Positions 27,601 to 35,740 of a DNA stretch of 64,000 bases are shown piece by piece; within the stretch, counting starts at the first letter, position 1, and the number at the start of each line of letters is the position of its first letter. A program made the position numbers and the translations under genes. The notes below the pieces were generated by a model. It was not told the origin of the DNA and did no database searches. It saw nothing but the letters and a program-made list of their open reading frames with translations. This stretch comes from Crocinitomicaceae bacterium (GTDB lineage Bacteria > Bacteroidota > Bacteroidia > Flavobacteriales_D > Crocinitomicaceae): the NCBI GenBank assembly GCA_021740085.1, contig JAIPAL010000001.1:248001-312000 (forward strand), written 5' to 3'.

Positions 27601-27998
27601 ATGTCAATAATGTTGCGGAGCGCTTGAGTTTATACCAAGCGTTGGATAATTTAAAAGACAAAGCAGCATTAGAAACATTCTCCACACAATTAGTGGATCG
27701 ATTCGGTCCTTTGCCAATAGCGGTAAAAGAACTTTTATTCTCCTTCGAATTACGTTGGCTGGCAGAGGAATTAGGCATGGAACGTTTGGTGATCAAAAGC
27801 GAAAAATTGGTGGGATATTTTATTTCAAATCCCCAATCGCCATTCTACGAAACCGAAACCTTTACCTTGTTACTCAACAAAATCATGAGCATAGGCAAAG
27901 AATACCGCCTGGTTCAAAACAATGATAAACTGCGTTTGGTCATTGAGCCGGTTCGCCACATCAAAGATGCCTTTGAGAAAATGATGGGATTGAAGTAG
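24666..27998 (+). CDS. mfd: Transcription-repair coupling factor Mfd
   Basis: A 1110-residue SF2 DNA translocase that displaces RNA polymerase stalled at lesions and recruits UvrA for repair. Regions in order: UvrB-homology D1a/D2/D1b (about 1-330; GGIIDVFSYANDFPFRIEFFG-type block split near 177-200), linker, CarD-like RNAP-interaction domain (about 432-500; GDYVTHIDHGVGQF), translocase (Walker A GDVGFGKTE with K589, DEEQ at 684-687, TRG-region SGIDISNANT), and C-terminal D7 (about 950-1110). Length fits the family. It has its own likely promoter and a terminator at 28194. No missing motif noticed. Confidence 0.97.
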   Translation: MERKQFLDLFKSHLPIEQTAQALFRAEARVHWSGNVGSSKSICASSVADQVPGHHIFILGDKEQAAYFLNDLQGLYPQDKRILFFPASYRVPYQLVDTDNANVVARSEVLARIANGSNTWVITYPEALFEKVPSQKILVENTFRLDVGKSYSIDFINELLLEYQFERLDFVYEPGQFAIRGGIIDVFSYANDFPFRIEFFGDEVESIRTFDAANQLSLSSHKFLSILPNIQGQMSQNGVASIFSFVGENSTVWLSSFERIESALNKEFEKAKEIFNKLTISRPESSPEALFLSPNEFLKNVSKVPILEFGPDYHFSPSDKFAFNFIPQPSFNKNFDLLSADLIQKQSETFQNIIFSNQTKQIERLFQIFEDIGGGVSFEPMDLPLQEGFIAPNLKLVCYTDHQIFERYNRFRLKEAFSQAKQALTLKEIYNLQKGDYVTHIDHGVGQFSGLETIDVNGKPQEAIRLLYKDGDVLYVGIHSLHRISKFTGKDGSVPKMNKLGTQTWTTLKNKTKKKIKELAFDLIQLYAKRKSQPGFAFAPDNYLQNELIASFMYEDTPDQNKATLDVMKDMESDTPMDRLVCGDVGFGKTEVAIRAAFKAVCDSKQVAILVPTTILSMQHYRTFKERLKDFPCKIDFINRFKSAKDTTETLKKLASGQIDILIGTHALVAEKVKFKDLGLMIIDEEQKFGVSVKDKLKTIRTTVDTLTLTATPIPRTLQFSLMGARDLSIINTPPPNRQPVLTEVISFNEEILRDAIAYEVTRGGQVFFVNNRLSNMKEISGMIQRLCPGVRIAIGHGQMDGTQLEKVMMDFIDGKYDVLLATTIIESGIDISNANTIIINDANQFGLSDLHQLRGRVGRSNKKGFCYLIAPKFSLLTSEARKRLEALVQFSDLGSGFNIAMKDLDIRGAGNMLGGEQSGFISEIGFEMYQKILNEAMQELKESEFKEMFDERNTDTFGNFVQDCIFETDMEVRIPDDYVNNVAERLSLYQALDNLKDKAALETFSTQLVDRFGPLPIAVKELLFSFELRWLAEELGMERLVIKSEKLVGYFISNPQSPFYETETFTLLLNKIMSIGKEYRLVQNNDKLRLVIEPVRHIKDAFEKMMGLK

Positions 27999-28024
27999 GT
28001 GAGATTTTCTCGGTTTATCGTGTC

Positions 28025-28092
28025 TCTCGATCCGCCTAGGCGGACTCGATCCACTTTCACGAGCCCATCGAGTCCGCCTAGGCGGATCGAGA
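28025..28092. repeat. Nested palindromic repeat (26-bp arms, TCCGCCTAGGCGGA core)
   Basis: Positions 28025-28050 and 28067-28092 are exact reverse complements over 26 bases, with a 16-base loop. Each arm also contains the 14-base perfect palindrome TCCGCCTAGGCGGA (28031-28044 and 28073-28086). The GC-rich block contrasts sharply with its AT-rich surroundings. A variant core, TCCGCCGCGGCGGA, occurs at 52492-52505 next to a tRNA fragment. This looks like a dispersed intergenic repeat inserted in the 3' region of mfd. Confidence 0.75.
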
Positions 28093-28106
28093 TGCGCTTG
28101 TTGTGT

Positions 28107-28152
28107 GCTAGCCGAGTGTTCCGACCGAAGGGAGGAATGTATCGAGGCTAGC
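28107..28152. repeat. Second inverted repeat of the mfd 3' element
   Basis: GCTAGCC (28107-28113) and GGCTAGC (28146-28152) enclose an inner TTCC/GGAA pair, suggesting an imperfect hairpin. It directly follows the 26-bp inverted repeat and is probably part of the same insertion of about 130-150 bases. Confidence 0.4.
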
Positions 28153-28193
28153 GTTTGAAATCTATCTTTCAATTTTTCTATTGCCTTCAAGTT

Positions 28194-28226
28194 GAACTGT
28201 CGCAAATTTTGCGATAGTTCCTTTTT
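28194..28226 (+). terminator. Intrinsic terminator for mfd
   Basis: Stem GAACTGTCGC/GCGATAGTTC (one G-U pair) with an AT loop, inner bases able to extend it, followed by CTTTTT. It is 196 bases after the mfd stop, so the palindromic element lies between gene and terminator. Confidence 0.75.
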
Positions 28227-28337
28227 CGTTGAGTTCTCCCTCTAAAATACCTTGTTTTAGGTATTGTTGATTTTAGTATAGCAGCGTTCCTTTGCAGTCA
28301 GTAAAATATATTACTGGTCTTGAAAAAATAATTGTCA

Positions 28338-30533
28338 ATGAAACCCCCTTTCCTTATACTATTCGCAATTTTCATCGCCTTTTCGACAGCCTTTTCACAA
28401 AAAATTGACTCAATAAAAATTTTAATTCTTAAAGAAATTCCAATACTGGAAAACAAATGGCTGGGAGAAATTGAACGCATGCCCGACATAAAAGAAAATG
28501 TTATTTATGCTGGAAAAAAAACGGAAGTTATACAATTAGATAAAATCAATGCAGATTTAAGCACCAACAACACCCGTCAAGTATTTGCAAAGGTTCCCGG
28601 GATGAGTATTTGGGAAAATGATGGTTCAGGCATACAAGCGGGTGTGGCGGCAAGAGGATTGAGTCCTAACCGTTCATGGGAATTTAATGTTAGGCAAAAT
28701 GTTTATGACATTAGTTCAGAGGTTTTTGGATACCCGGAAACCTATTATACACCGCCAATGGAAGCATTGAAAAAAATTGAAGTGACAAGAGGATCTGCCT
28801 CTCTTCAGTTCGGGCCGCAATTTGGAGGAATTATCAATTACCAACTTAAAAAAGGAAATCCAAACAAACCAATATCCTTTGAAACGCAACAAACCCTGGG
28901 CTCCTATGGTTTGTTGAATACTTACAACGCAGTAGGGGGAACTTATAAAAAGTTTTCTTATTATGGATTTCTCCATCATCGAGCCTCAGAAGGTTGGCGG
29001 AATAATAGTCGTTATTCTATTTACACGGGTTATTTTTCAGCGAACTATCAATTAACAAAAAAAATAAAAATCGAAGGGGAATATACTAAAATGAATTACA
29101 AAAGTCAGCAGCCGGGTGGGCTTACTGATGCTGATTATGCTAAAAATAACCGTCAATCATTTAGAGAAAGAAATTGGTTTAGCGCACCGTTTAATGTCGC
29201 ATCGCTTACTTTTATATATGACATTTCCCCTTCAGTTAATTTGCAAATCAAATCATTTGCCACGATTGCTGAACGAAATAGCGTTGGCTTCACTAAATCC
29301 ATTACCACAAAAGATAGTATTAATCCCAGCACTCTAGATTACAATGCCAGACAAGTGGATCGAGATAATTATAAAAATTACGGGACGGAGGCACGTGTAG
29401 CGGTTAAATATAATCTCCTTGGGAAAACAGCTTTTTTTGCGGGAGGAATTAGAGCATATAGAGGAAACACAAAAAGAAATCAACTTGGTATAGGAACTAC
29501 CGGGAGTGATTTTGATCTGACACTCACCAACCCACAATACGGCAGGTCATTAGAATTTGGAACGACCAATTATGCGCTTTTTGCTGAAAACATTTTTCAA
29601 ATCGGAAAACGCCTGAAAATAGTCCCTGGAATTCGTTTAGAGTACATTGAAAATAAAATGGAGGGCTACATCAATACTACACAGACAGGTGTAATCAATC
29701 CGGATAAAAGAGTGCGTAAATTTTTGCTCTATGGAATTGGCAGTGAATGGATGATTACTGAAAAGACAAACGTCTATGCGAACTATTCTCTTGCCTATCG
29801 ACCGGTTACCTTTTCAGAGCTTACTCCTTCAGCAACCACTGAAATAATTGACCCAAATTTAAAAGACGCTAGTGGTTTCAATGCCGATTTTGGTTACAGA
29901 GGAACGGTAAAAAAATATTTGAGTTTTGATGTGGGAGTATTTTACCTGCATTACGATAACCGTATAGGTACACTAATTGAAAACGGAGCGCTGTATAAAA
30001 CAAACATTGGCACTTCCGTAAGCAAGGGAATTGAATCTTACATTGAAATAAATCCGATTAAAATTTTCACCGAAAGCGTCAAATTTGGGAGTGTTAGTTT
30101 ATTTGCTTCTAACTCATTCATTGATGCAAAATATGTTGAATGGAATAATCCGCTCATTAGTAACGACCCAACTAAATCTATTGAAGATAAGCGAGTAGAA
30201 AATGCCCCGAGGCAAATTCACCGTTTTGGCGCAACGTATTATCTGAAAGGATTTTCTGCAACTTTTCAATTAAGTAGCGTGGGTGACGTGTTTACTGATG
30301 CAGCAAATACGGAAGCACCAAACGCTGCCGGTACTATCGGTAAACTTTCCGCTTATAAGGTGATGGACGCTTCGTTTACTTACAAATTTAAAGAATACTA
30401 TAACTTAAAAGCAGGTGTGAATAACCTGGCAGATGTAAAATATGCCACTCGCAGAGCAGGGGGTTATCCCGGTCCGGGAATTATGCCAGGAAACGGTAGT
30501 ACTATTTTTGTGAGTTTTGGCTTTTCATTTTAA
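28338..30533 (+). CDS. TonB-dependent receptor (FecA-like)
   Basis: A 731-residue outer-membrane transporter. The start is ATG at 28338, giving a clean signal peptide (1-20, ending FSQ); a TTG two codons earlier is less likely. The plug domain (about 65-185) contains RQVFAKVPGMSIWE and EVTRGSASLQFGPQFGG. The 22-strand barrel follows and ends in the aromatic strand IFVSFGFSF. The FecA-like plug and the phrase YKSQQPGGLTDADY suggest ferric-siderophore or ferric-citrate uptake, but the ligand is uncertain. No STN domain is seen, so it does not appear to signal to an anti-sigma factor. Confidence 0.9.
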   Translation: MKPPFLILFAIFIAFSTAFSQKIDSIKILILKEIPILENKWLGEIERMPDIKENVIYAGKKTEVIQLDKINADLSTNNTRQVFAKVPGMSIWENDGSGIQAGVAARGLSPNRSWEFNVRQNVYDISSEVFGYPETYYTPPMEALKKIEVTRGSASLQFGPQFGGIINYQLKKGNPNKPISFETQQTLGSYGLLNTYNAVGGTYKKFSYYGFLHHRASEGWRNNSRYSIYTGYFSANYQLTKKIKIEGEYTKMNYKSQQPGGLTDADYAKNNRQSFRERNWFSAPFNVASLTFIYDISPSVNLQIKSFATIAERNSVGFTKSITTKDSINPSTLDYNARQVDRDNYKNYGTEARVAVKYNLLGKTAFFAGGIRAYRGNTKRNQLGIGTTGSDFDLTLTNPQYGRSLEFGTTNYALFAENIFQIGKRLKIVPGIRLEYIENKMEGYINTTQTGVINPDKRVRKFLLYGIGSEWMITEKTNVYANYSLAYRPVTFSELTPSATTEIIDPNLKDASGFNADFGYRGTVKKYLSFDVGVFYLHYDNRIGTLIENGALYKTNIGTSVSKGIESYIEINPIKIFTESVKFGSVSLFASNSFIDAKYVEWNNPLISNDPTKSIEDKRVENAPRQIHRFGATYYLKGFSATFQLSSVGDVFTDAANTEAPNAAGTIGKLSAYKVMDASFTYKFKEYYNLKAGVNNLADVKYATRRAGGYPGPGIMPGNGSTIFVSFGFSF

Positions 30534-30546
30534 AGATTAATTTCTA

Positions 30547-30894
30547 TTACTTTTCTACTTTACTTTGAATAGTCCACCCAATAAGCGCCGCTCTTTGTTT
30601 GGCAGCATCAGCTTTTTCTCCGATAAATAGGGTATCAATGGTTTGGTTGAAATACTTTAACCAAGTACTGAAATGTACTTCTTTTAATGGCATGTGTAGG
30701 TGTTTTTCGACTACATTGGTGGTGTACCCGGGTTCGTCAAGCAGAGCAAAGCACCAAAAGTGAATCATCTGTGGTAAGTGTTTTTCCCAATCTAGGTTAG
30801 CGAAAAAAGGGGATAGGCTTGGGTCTTGAGCTACTTTGCTATAAAACAAGGTGATGAATTCTTCAATATCGGCCTTTGTTTGGATATCTTTCAT
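30547..30894 (-). CDS. Group III truncated hemoglobin
   Basis: A 115-residue haem protein with a 2-over-2 globin fold. The group III signature is present: LFYSKVAQDPSLSPFF near 16-31, IHFWC in helix E, and HMPLKEVHFSTWL (67-79) with proximal haem ligand H74. Members bind O2, NO or H2S, and a role in NO or oxygen stress is likely. It starts 3 bases after the stop of the large surface protein gene on the same strand and converges on the TonB receptor gene 13 bases away. This is the only haem protein of the window. Confidence 0.92.
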   Translation of the reverse strand: MKDIQTKADIEEFITLFYSKVAQDPSLSPFFANLDWEKHLPQMIHFWCFALLDEPGYTTNVVEKHLHMPLKEVHFSTWLKYFNQTIDTLFIGEKADAAKQRAALIGWTIQSKVEK

Positions 30895-30897
30895 TCT

Positions 30898-33800
30898 TTA
30901 AAAATAAGCACGAATTTCCATGTTTCCACTATGAATCGTTCTGCTTGCCTCCGATTTTCTACCAAGGTATTGAATCGTGAGCTGTAAATTTTTTGATATG
31001 GTGCGCTGGTAACTAAGGTTCCAAGTGTAATTAATCCCTGGTTTCAACGATTCTAACATTTCAAATCCCACGGCAGAGTTTGCTAAACCCACAAATTCCA
31101 TTGAAATAGCTTTGAGAGAGCCTTGTAAACTGCCTTTTTCTGTTTGATTGTATTTAAATCCCACGCCTATTTCTTTTAATAAACAGCTTTCTGTCCCTAA
31201 AACAGGATTGTTTTTCTTGTTGACCATCCTCCCTTCTAAACTTAATCGGTAATTGGTAGAGGGTTGGTAAATAAAACTTGGTTGTATGGATTGGTAGCCG
31301 ATATCGAAATTTCTTCCTGTTGTATAATCTGCTAAGGCATATTTCATTCCTGTTTGTGCCTTTAGTTCAATGGAAAAAATAGGAAGAACGTTCCATCGGG
31401 TGAATAATTCATGATACCGATTTCTTTTTGAATCAAATCCGGATGCAAGTAAGCTCTTATTTTTATTGTCCTGATAGGTATATTCAGCATTGACTACGTT
31501 GGAGGTTCGATTAAAGTAGAGGGAGTTTCGAATTAAGGAGCCGGTACTTATTAAATTTATTTCTTCTATGGTAGTCGCGAAGGGATTAAAAAATGTCGTT
31601 GGTTCAAATAAACTGGTTTTTCGATTAATCCGAATCCTAGTTTGATTTGAAAACTTTGAAAGCAAGCCTAAAACGCCTTTTTTCTTTCCCCAGATTCGTT
31701 CTGGCCTCCAAAATACGCCTTGGTTCAATTCGTTGGAATAGGTCTTAACATAGTCGTTGCTGGGTGTAAAAATACGGACGTAACTCGCTTGATCGATATA
31801 TTGTGCCACTTCGAATTCGTTGAGATCTTTAACGCCATCTCCGTTATAATCTATCCAGGTATAGACGCCTTGTCCATCGTTGACTTTTATATAAATAAAG
31901 GTCCTTTTTTGCTCTAACCCTGAGCCGATTTCATAAAACGTGCTCCAATTCAATGCGTTTTTGAACCACCTTGCTTCATATTCAATTCGCCCGATTAACG
32001 AGTTTTCTGGTGTTTGGGTGATCAAGGTGCTATCCGATATACGTAAGGATCGGTATCCGCCGATGAGGGTTAGTTTTTGGTCTTTTAATTTTTTTAGGGA
32101 AACTTGTCCCCCAACGGTTGTCGCTTTGGCAACTGGTCTTAATCGAAGACTATCGGCTCGTTGATCATAACGTTCTCGGTAATAAAATTTTAAGAAGGTT
32201 TTTGATGTATCTGCATTTGCTACATAGGCTTCATAATCAAAAAATTGATAGCTATTCTTGGTTATTTGTTGGGTAGAATCCCGAAAGGTGTTTTTTTCAA
32301 AATCGTCTTTGAAGCCTATTTTTATGGAACCAATTTTTTTATTGATGTCTACACGATGCCGTAAAAATTGATTGGCGCCGTTACTATTTGACGCCAAGTA
32401 ACTCCCATTCCAAGTAGCGGACCACCCTTTTTGGTTCCACACACCGTCTGAATAAGCTCTGTTTCCTAGGTAATTCGATCCAATGGCATAGCTTTGGCCA
32501 GCTAAGTTTATGTAGCCGTATGATTTTTGTTTTATTTTTGAGCTAATAATTCCAAAAAGCTGCTGCCCCTGAAAGCCTTTGTTTCGGGTGTTCCAATCAC
32601 GATCAAATTCAACGCTTCGATATTGTTCTATAGGTAAGAAATTGGCGTGCAAATACTCAAATTCTACTTTGTTTTCAATTTGCCAGCCTTTACTGCTGTC
32701 GCCCAAAATACTCGAGTGAATTATCTTTGTTCGTTCCGCTAATCCATTATTGTCTTGGTTGTCAATGGATGAAAATGTATTAAGGTCATTGGTTGACAGC
32801 GCTATTTCACTCTCTATTTTTATATTTTTGCTGAGTCGATATTGAAATCCGGTACTAAACAATTGTTTTTGTTTTGGTGTGATAATTAAGCGAGCCGCTT
32901 GATAATCGCCTTGTGGCACCCCACCAATTGGTTCTATCCATCGGTAAACTTTTCCTAGTGCATTATAGTTGTTAAGTACATAATCTCCTTTATTTGATCC
33001 CATGTATTGAAAAACAGCCCTGTATTTGGCAGAATCTGGGTTGACACTAAATACTAAAACGGAATCATATCCTAAAGAATCGATCATCTTATACAAAACT
33101 TGGTTGTCGAAGTAGCCAATTGAATCGACACTTGAAATTTGTGCTAATTCAAGTTGGTCGCCAATGCCACTTAGAAAAAACTTTTGACTGGGACTTAAAT
33201 TCTGCTGGAGTGTTTGGTTTTTCGCGTCTTGTTCCGAATACGCATTTATCCAAAAATCAAGTTTGTTTCCTTGATACATGGTGGAGCTCTGTATCAATGA
33301 TCGCGCATAGTTTTGATCGGAATATTGGAATTCAACGACAATGCGCACATCTTTGGTGATAAGATTACGCGCTGTAAAGACAATTTCCGAGGTGTTGTAA
33401 TCAATGACGTAATCAAATTCCTGCCCGCGGCTTAGTAATCGCCCATCTATATAAACGCGTTCGGTTCCTGCCAACACTAAGATAAATGGCTCATTTTCGT
33501 TTCCGCGAAGTCGGTACGGCCCTTGGTTACTTTCTATTCCTGCGATTATTTGCCGATTGAATTTTCCTTTTGATAGCGCCGCGCTTGCTTGAGTATGCCA
33601 GGAGGCACTGTCCTTTAATTGCCATTTGTTTTCTATGGTTAATCCTTGGGCTCTTTTTTTATAGGTCATAAAATAGCCAGTAGGTTTCCCCAACCAAAAA
33701 TCTCCGACGGTTAATTTGAATTTGTCATTAAAGACCTGAATAAAAACTTGGTCAAACTCTTGTAATTTATTCGTGTTCCCATCTGGCTGAATTGGAATAT

Positions 33801-34335
33801 TTGCATCAGAAACAGCGGCAAGTATTTTTAAGTTGGGGGAAAGATTTCCTGATAATTCAAGATTTAAAGCCGAATTAATTCCTAAATCCTGCTTGTTTCC
33901 GAAGCTAACACCCCGTGAAATACTTCCGTTTTTCGACAACTCCTGCCCACCAAAGACATCATTAACGGAAAAGGAATTAACAATTTTATATTTGTCTCTT
34001 TCGTCTATGCCTTTTTTTGTGAGTAGGGTGGAATCATAGCTTTTGTATTTCAGGGACAAGTCAAAGGGAAGTACCCGGTATATTAATTTGAGCGAGTCCA
34101 CTTTTACAGTTGTTAAAAGTTGAAACGTAGCACTTGCAAAATCTAAAGAATAATCGTTTTTCGACAAGGTGTCTCCATTATTAAGCACTAAAAATGAATT
34201 GGGGTAAATGCTTAAGGAGTCTATTTTTATTTTATTCGGAGATGGTTTAATATAGAACGTCCTTAAATTTCCTGTTTGAGCATTCAAAAGGTTAGTGGAT
34301 AAAATAAAAAAGAAGAGAATCGGTCTCATGCTCAT
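30898..34335 (-). CDS. Large secreted beta-rich protein, likely outer-membrane barrel
   Basis: A 1145-residue protein with a signal peptide (about 1-20, ending LNAQ). The first approximately 120 residues are periplasmic-looking beta domain. The block SVNDVFGGQELSKNGSIS (about 134-151) is followed by hundreds of residues of alternating strands with Trp/Tyr girdles (LTVGDFWLGKPTGYF, LNWSTFYEIG), ending in MEIRAYF, an aromatic C-terminal strand. This suggests a very large barrel. I do not recognise a named family, although similar long proteins occur across Bacteroidota; SprA is much longer and differs. It precedes the globin gene by 3 bases. Confidence 0.75.
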   Translation of the reverse strand: MSMRPILFFFILSTNLLNAQTGNLRTFYIKPSPNKIKIDSLSIYPNSFLVLNNGDTLSKNDYSLDFASATFQLLTTVKVDSLKLIYRVLPFDLSLKYKSYDSTLLTKKGIDERDKYKIVNSFSVNDVFGGQELSKNGSISRGVSFGNKQDLGINSALNLELSGNLSPNLKILAAVSDANIPIQPDGNTNKLQEFDQVFIQVFNDKFKLTVGDFWLGKPTGYFMTYKKRAQGLTIENKWQLKDSASWHTQASAALSKGKFNRQIIAGIESNQGPYRLRGNENEPFILVLAGTERVYIDGRLLSRGQEFDYVIDYNTSEIVFTARNLITKDVRIVVEFQYSDQNYARSLIQSSTMYQGNKLDFWINAYSEQDAKNQTLQQNLSPSQKFFLSGIGDQLELAQISSVDSIGYFDNQVLYKMIDSLGYDSVLVFSVNPDSAKYRAVFQYMGSNKGDYVLNNYNALGKVYRWIEPIGGVPQGDYQAARLIITPKQKQLFSTGFQYRLSKNIKIESEIALSTNDLNTFSSIDNQDNNGLAERTKIIHSSILGDSSKGWQIENKVEFEYLHANFLPIEQYRSVEFDRDWNTRNKGFQGQQLFGIISSKIKQKSYGYINLAGQSYAIGSNYLGNRAYSDGVWNQKGWSATWNGSYLASNSNGANQFLRHRVDINKKIGSIKIGFKDDFEKNTFRDSTQQITKNSYQFFDYEAYVANADTSKTFLKFYYRERYDQRADSLRLRPVAKATTVGGQVSLKKLKDQKLTLIGGYRSLRISDSTLITQTPENSLIGRIEYEARWFKNALNWSTFYEIGSGLEQKRTFIYIKVNDGQGVYTWIDYNGDGVKDLNEFEVAQYIDQASYVRIFTPSNDYVKTYSNELNQGVFWRPERIWGKKKGVLGLLSKFSNQTRIRINRKTSLFEPTTFFNPFATTIEEINLISTGSLIRNSLYFNRTSNVVNAEYTYQDNKNKSLLASGFDSKRNRYHELFTRWNVLPIFSIELKAQTGMKYALADYTTGRNFDIGYQSIQPSFIYQPSTNYRLSLEGRMVNKKNNPVLGTESCLLKEIGVGFKYNQTEKGSLQGSLKAISMEFVGLANSAVGFEMLESLKPGINYTWNLSYQRTISKNLQLTIQYLGRKSEASRTIHSGNMEIRAYF

Positions 34336-34450
34336 TTCTAGGCGAAGATAGTGGATATCAACAAAACGTTAACTAGTTATTTTGATTGCTATAATTCTAT
34401 TAAATCAGATATATCTTTCTTATTTTTATGCAAACTTAATTGCCGAAATT

Positions 34451-35740
34451 ATGAAACAGGTATTATTGCTTTCCTTTTATTTTCTATCATTCTTTATCAA
34501 TGCTCAGTTAACGCCTTCTTTATGGCAAATTAATGACACGAAAATCACGACGTGGTATTACCATTTCGGTGATGAGTTTACAGGTCAGGAAGTTGACGAT
34601 AATAAGTGGTATGACAATTATCCTTGGGGTGGATTGTCTATTAAGGATGGCATATATGCCGTTCCAGAAAACACGAGGTTAGAAGGAGGCAAGGCCATTT
34701 TGAAAGTGGATACAGTGTCTTCCTATCGTACATTTCCAGATTGGATGTTGGAAGAGGAACTAAAAAAAAACAATCCTTTAATTGTAAATAAGGCTGTAAA
34801 ATTGAAGTATGCAACCGCTGTCTTGTGGAGTAAAGAACAGTTTAAATACGGTTATTTTGAATGCCGTTGTTTTATTCCTGCAGGCAAAGGATTATGGCCA
34901 GCATTTTGGCTTTATGGTGGCAAACCAAATGACGAAATTGATTTTATGGAATCAAAAGGGGAAAAAAGAAACGAGTTTCATGTGGATATTCATTGCCCTA
35001 ATGCATGTGATAAAATTAAAGTGCCACCATTTAACTATACAAAACCATGGGGGAAATGGATGAAAACGAAAAATTCGTTAGTGGGCGAGTGGGCTGTTTT
35101 TTCAGGTATTTGGCAGCCCGGACAAGTTACTTTTTTTATGAATGGCAGACCTGTCGCTAAATACATGGGTGATTTTTCAGCCGACATGAACATGATCGCA
35201 AATCTTTCCGTAGCGGTTGATGGTGGACCGTTTTCACCAGGACCTAATTCAAAAACAGTTTTTCCAAGCGAGTTTTTGGTTGATTATATGCGTGTTTGGA
35301 AATTGCCAAGTGAGTCTACTCCTCCCTCCACACATAAAGGTAGATTCACCGAAGGGAAGCTAAGTAATAAAACCATTTCCTCTAATGATGAGATTGCAAG
35401 AAAGAATAAGCTTCACATGTTCCAACTAGAAGGCACAGAAGGAAACTTCTTAAACAGAAAAAGCAAGAAGCAAGTAGCGAAAGATTTAGTACAAAGTGAG
35501 CAGGGATTTATTAGTTTAATGCCTGTGAACGATGAAGAGTTTCAATTGCATTTTAATGGTATTGAAAATTCTAATGTAAAAGTTGAAATTATAAGCGATC
35601 GAAAAGAGTTGGTGAAATCATTTGATGTAAAGGGTAAATACCACTTTTTTTCAACGAATGATCTAAAGCAAGGAGGCTATAAATTAGTAATATCAAACGG
35701 AGAGGCGATTAAAACTGAAATCCCTTTTACGAAGCCTTAA
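34451..35740 (+). CDS. Glycoside hydrolase family 16 (endo-beta-glucanase type), secreted
   Basis: A 429-residue protein. ATG at 34451 gives a signal peptide (1-19, ending NAQ); the longer frame upstream adds only a non-signal extension. The GH16 jelly roll spans about 25-290. The catalytic motif ExDxxE is DEIDFMES at 161-168: nucleophile E162, helper D164, acid/base E167. Expected substrates are beta-1,3 or 1,3/1,4 glucans, or galactans. A beta-rich C-terminal domain (about 320-429) ends in LKQGGYKLVISNG...IPFTKP, similar to but not a clear match with T9SS type A domains. It overlaps the convergent cyclotransferase gene by 14 bases. Confidence 0.9.
   Translation: MKQVLLLSFYFLSFFINAQLTPSLWQINDTKITTWYYHFGDEFTGQEVDDNKWYDNYPWGGLSIKDGIYAVPENTRLEGGKAILKVDTVSSYRTFPDWMLEEELKKNNPLIVNKAVKLKYATAVLWSKEQFKYGYFECRCFIPAGKGLWPAFWLYGGKPNDEIDFMESKGEKRNEFHVDIHCPNACDKIKVPPFNYTKPWGKWMKTKNSLVGEWAVFSGIWQPGQVTFFMNGRPVAKYMGDFSADMNMIANLSVAVDGGPFSPGPNSKTVFPSEFLVDYMRVWKLPSESTPPSTHKGRFTEGKLSNKTISSNDEIARKNKLHMFQLEGTEGNFLNRKSKKQVAKDLVQSEQGFISLMPVNDEEFQLHFNGIENSNVKVEIISDRKELVKSFDVKGKYHFFSTNDLKQGGYKLVISNGEAIKTEIPFTKP

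Larger units (their letters stand above)
27999..28337. other. mfd-TonB receptor spacer with palindromic element and terminator
   Basis: 339 non-coding bases. They hold an exact 26-bp inverted repeat with nested palindromes (28025-28092), a second weaker inverted repeat (GCTAGCC at 28107, GGCTAGC at 28146), a terminator at 28194-28226, and the promoter region of the TonB receptor gene (perhaps TTCCTTTG at 28287). No ORF with coding character is seen. Confidence 0.6.

Noticed and set aside
28025-28092. CRISPR-like repeat
   Set aside because: Only one inverted pair with a 16-base loop, no regularly spaced direct repeats, and no cas genes.
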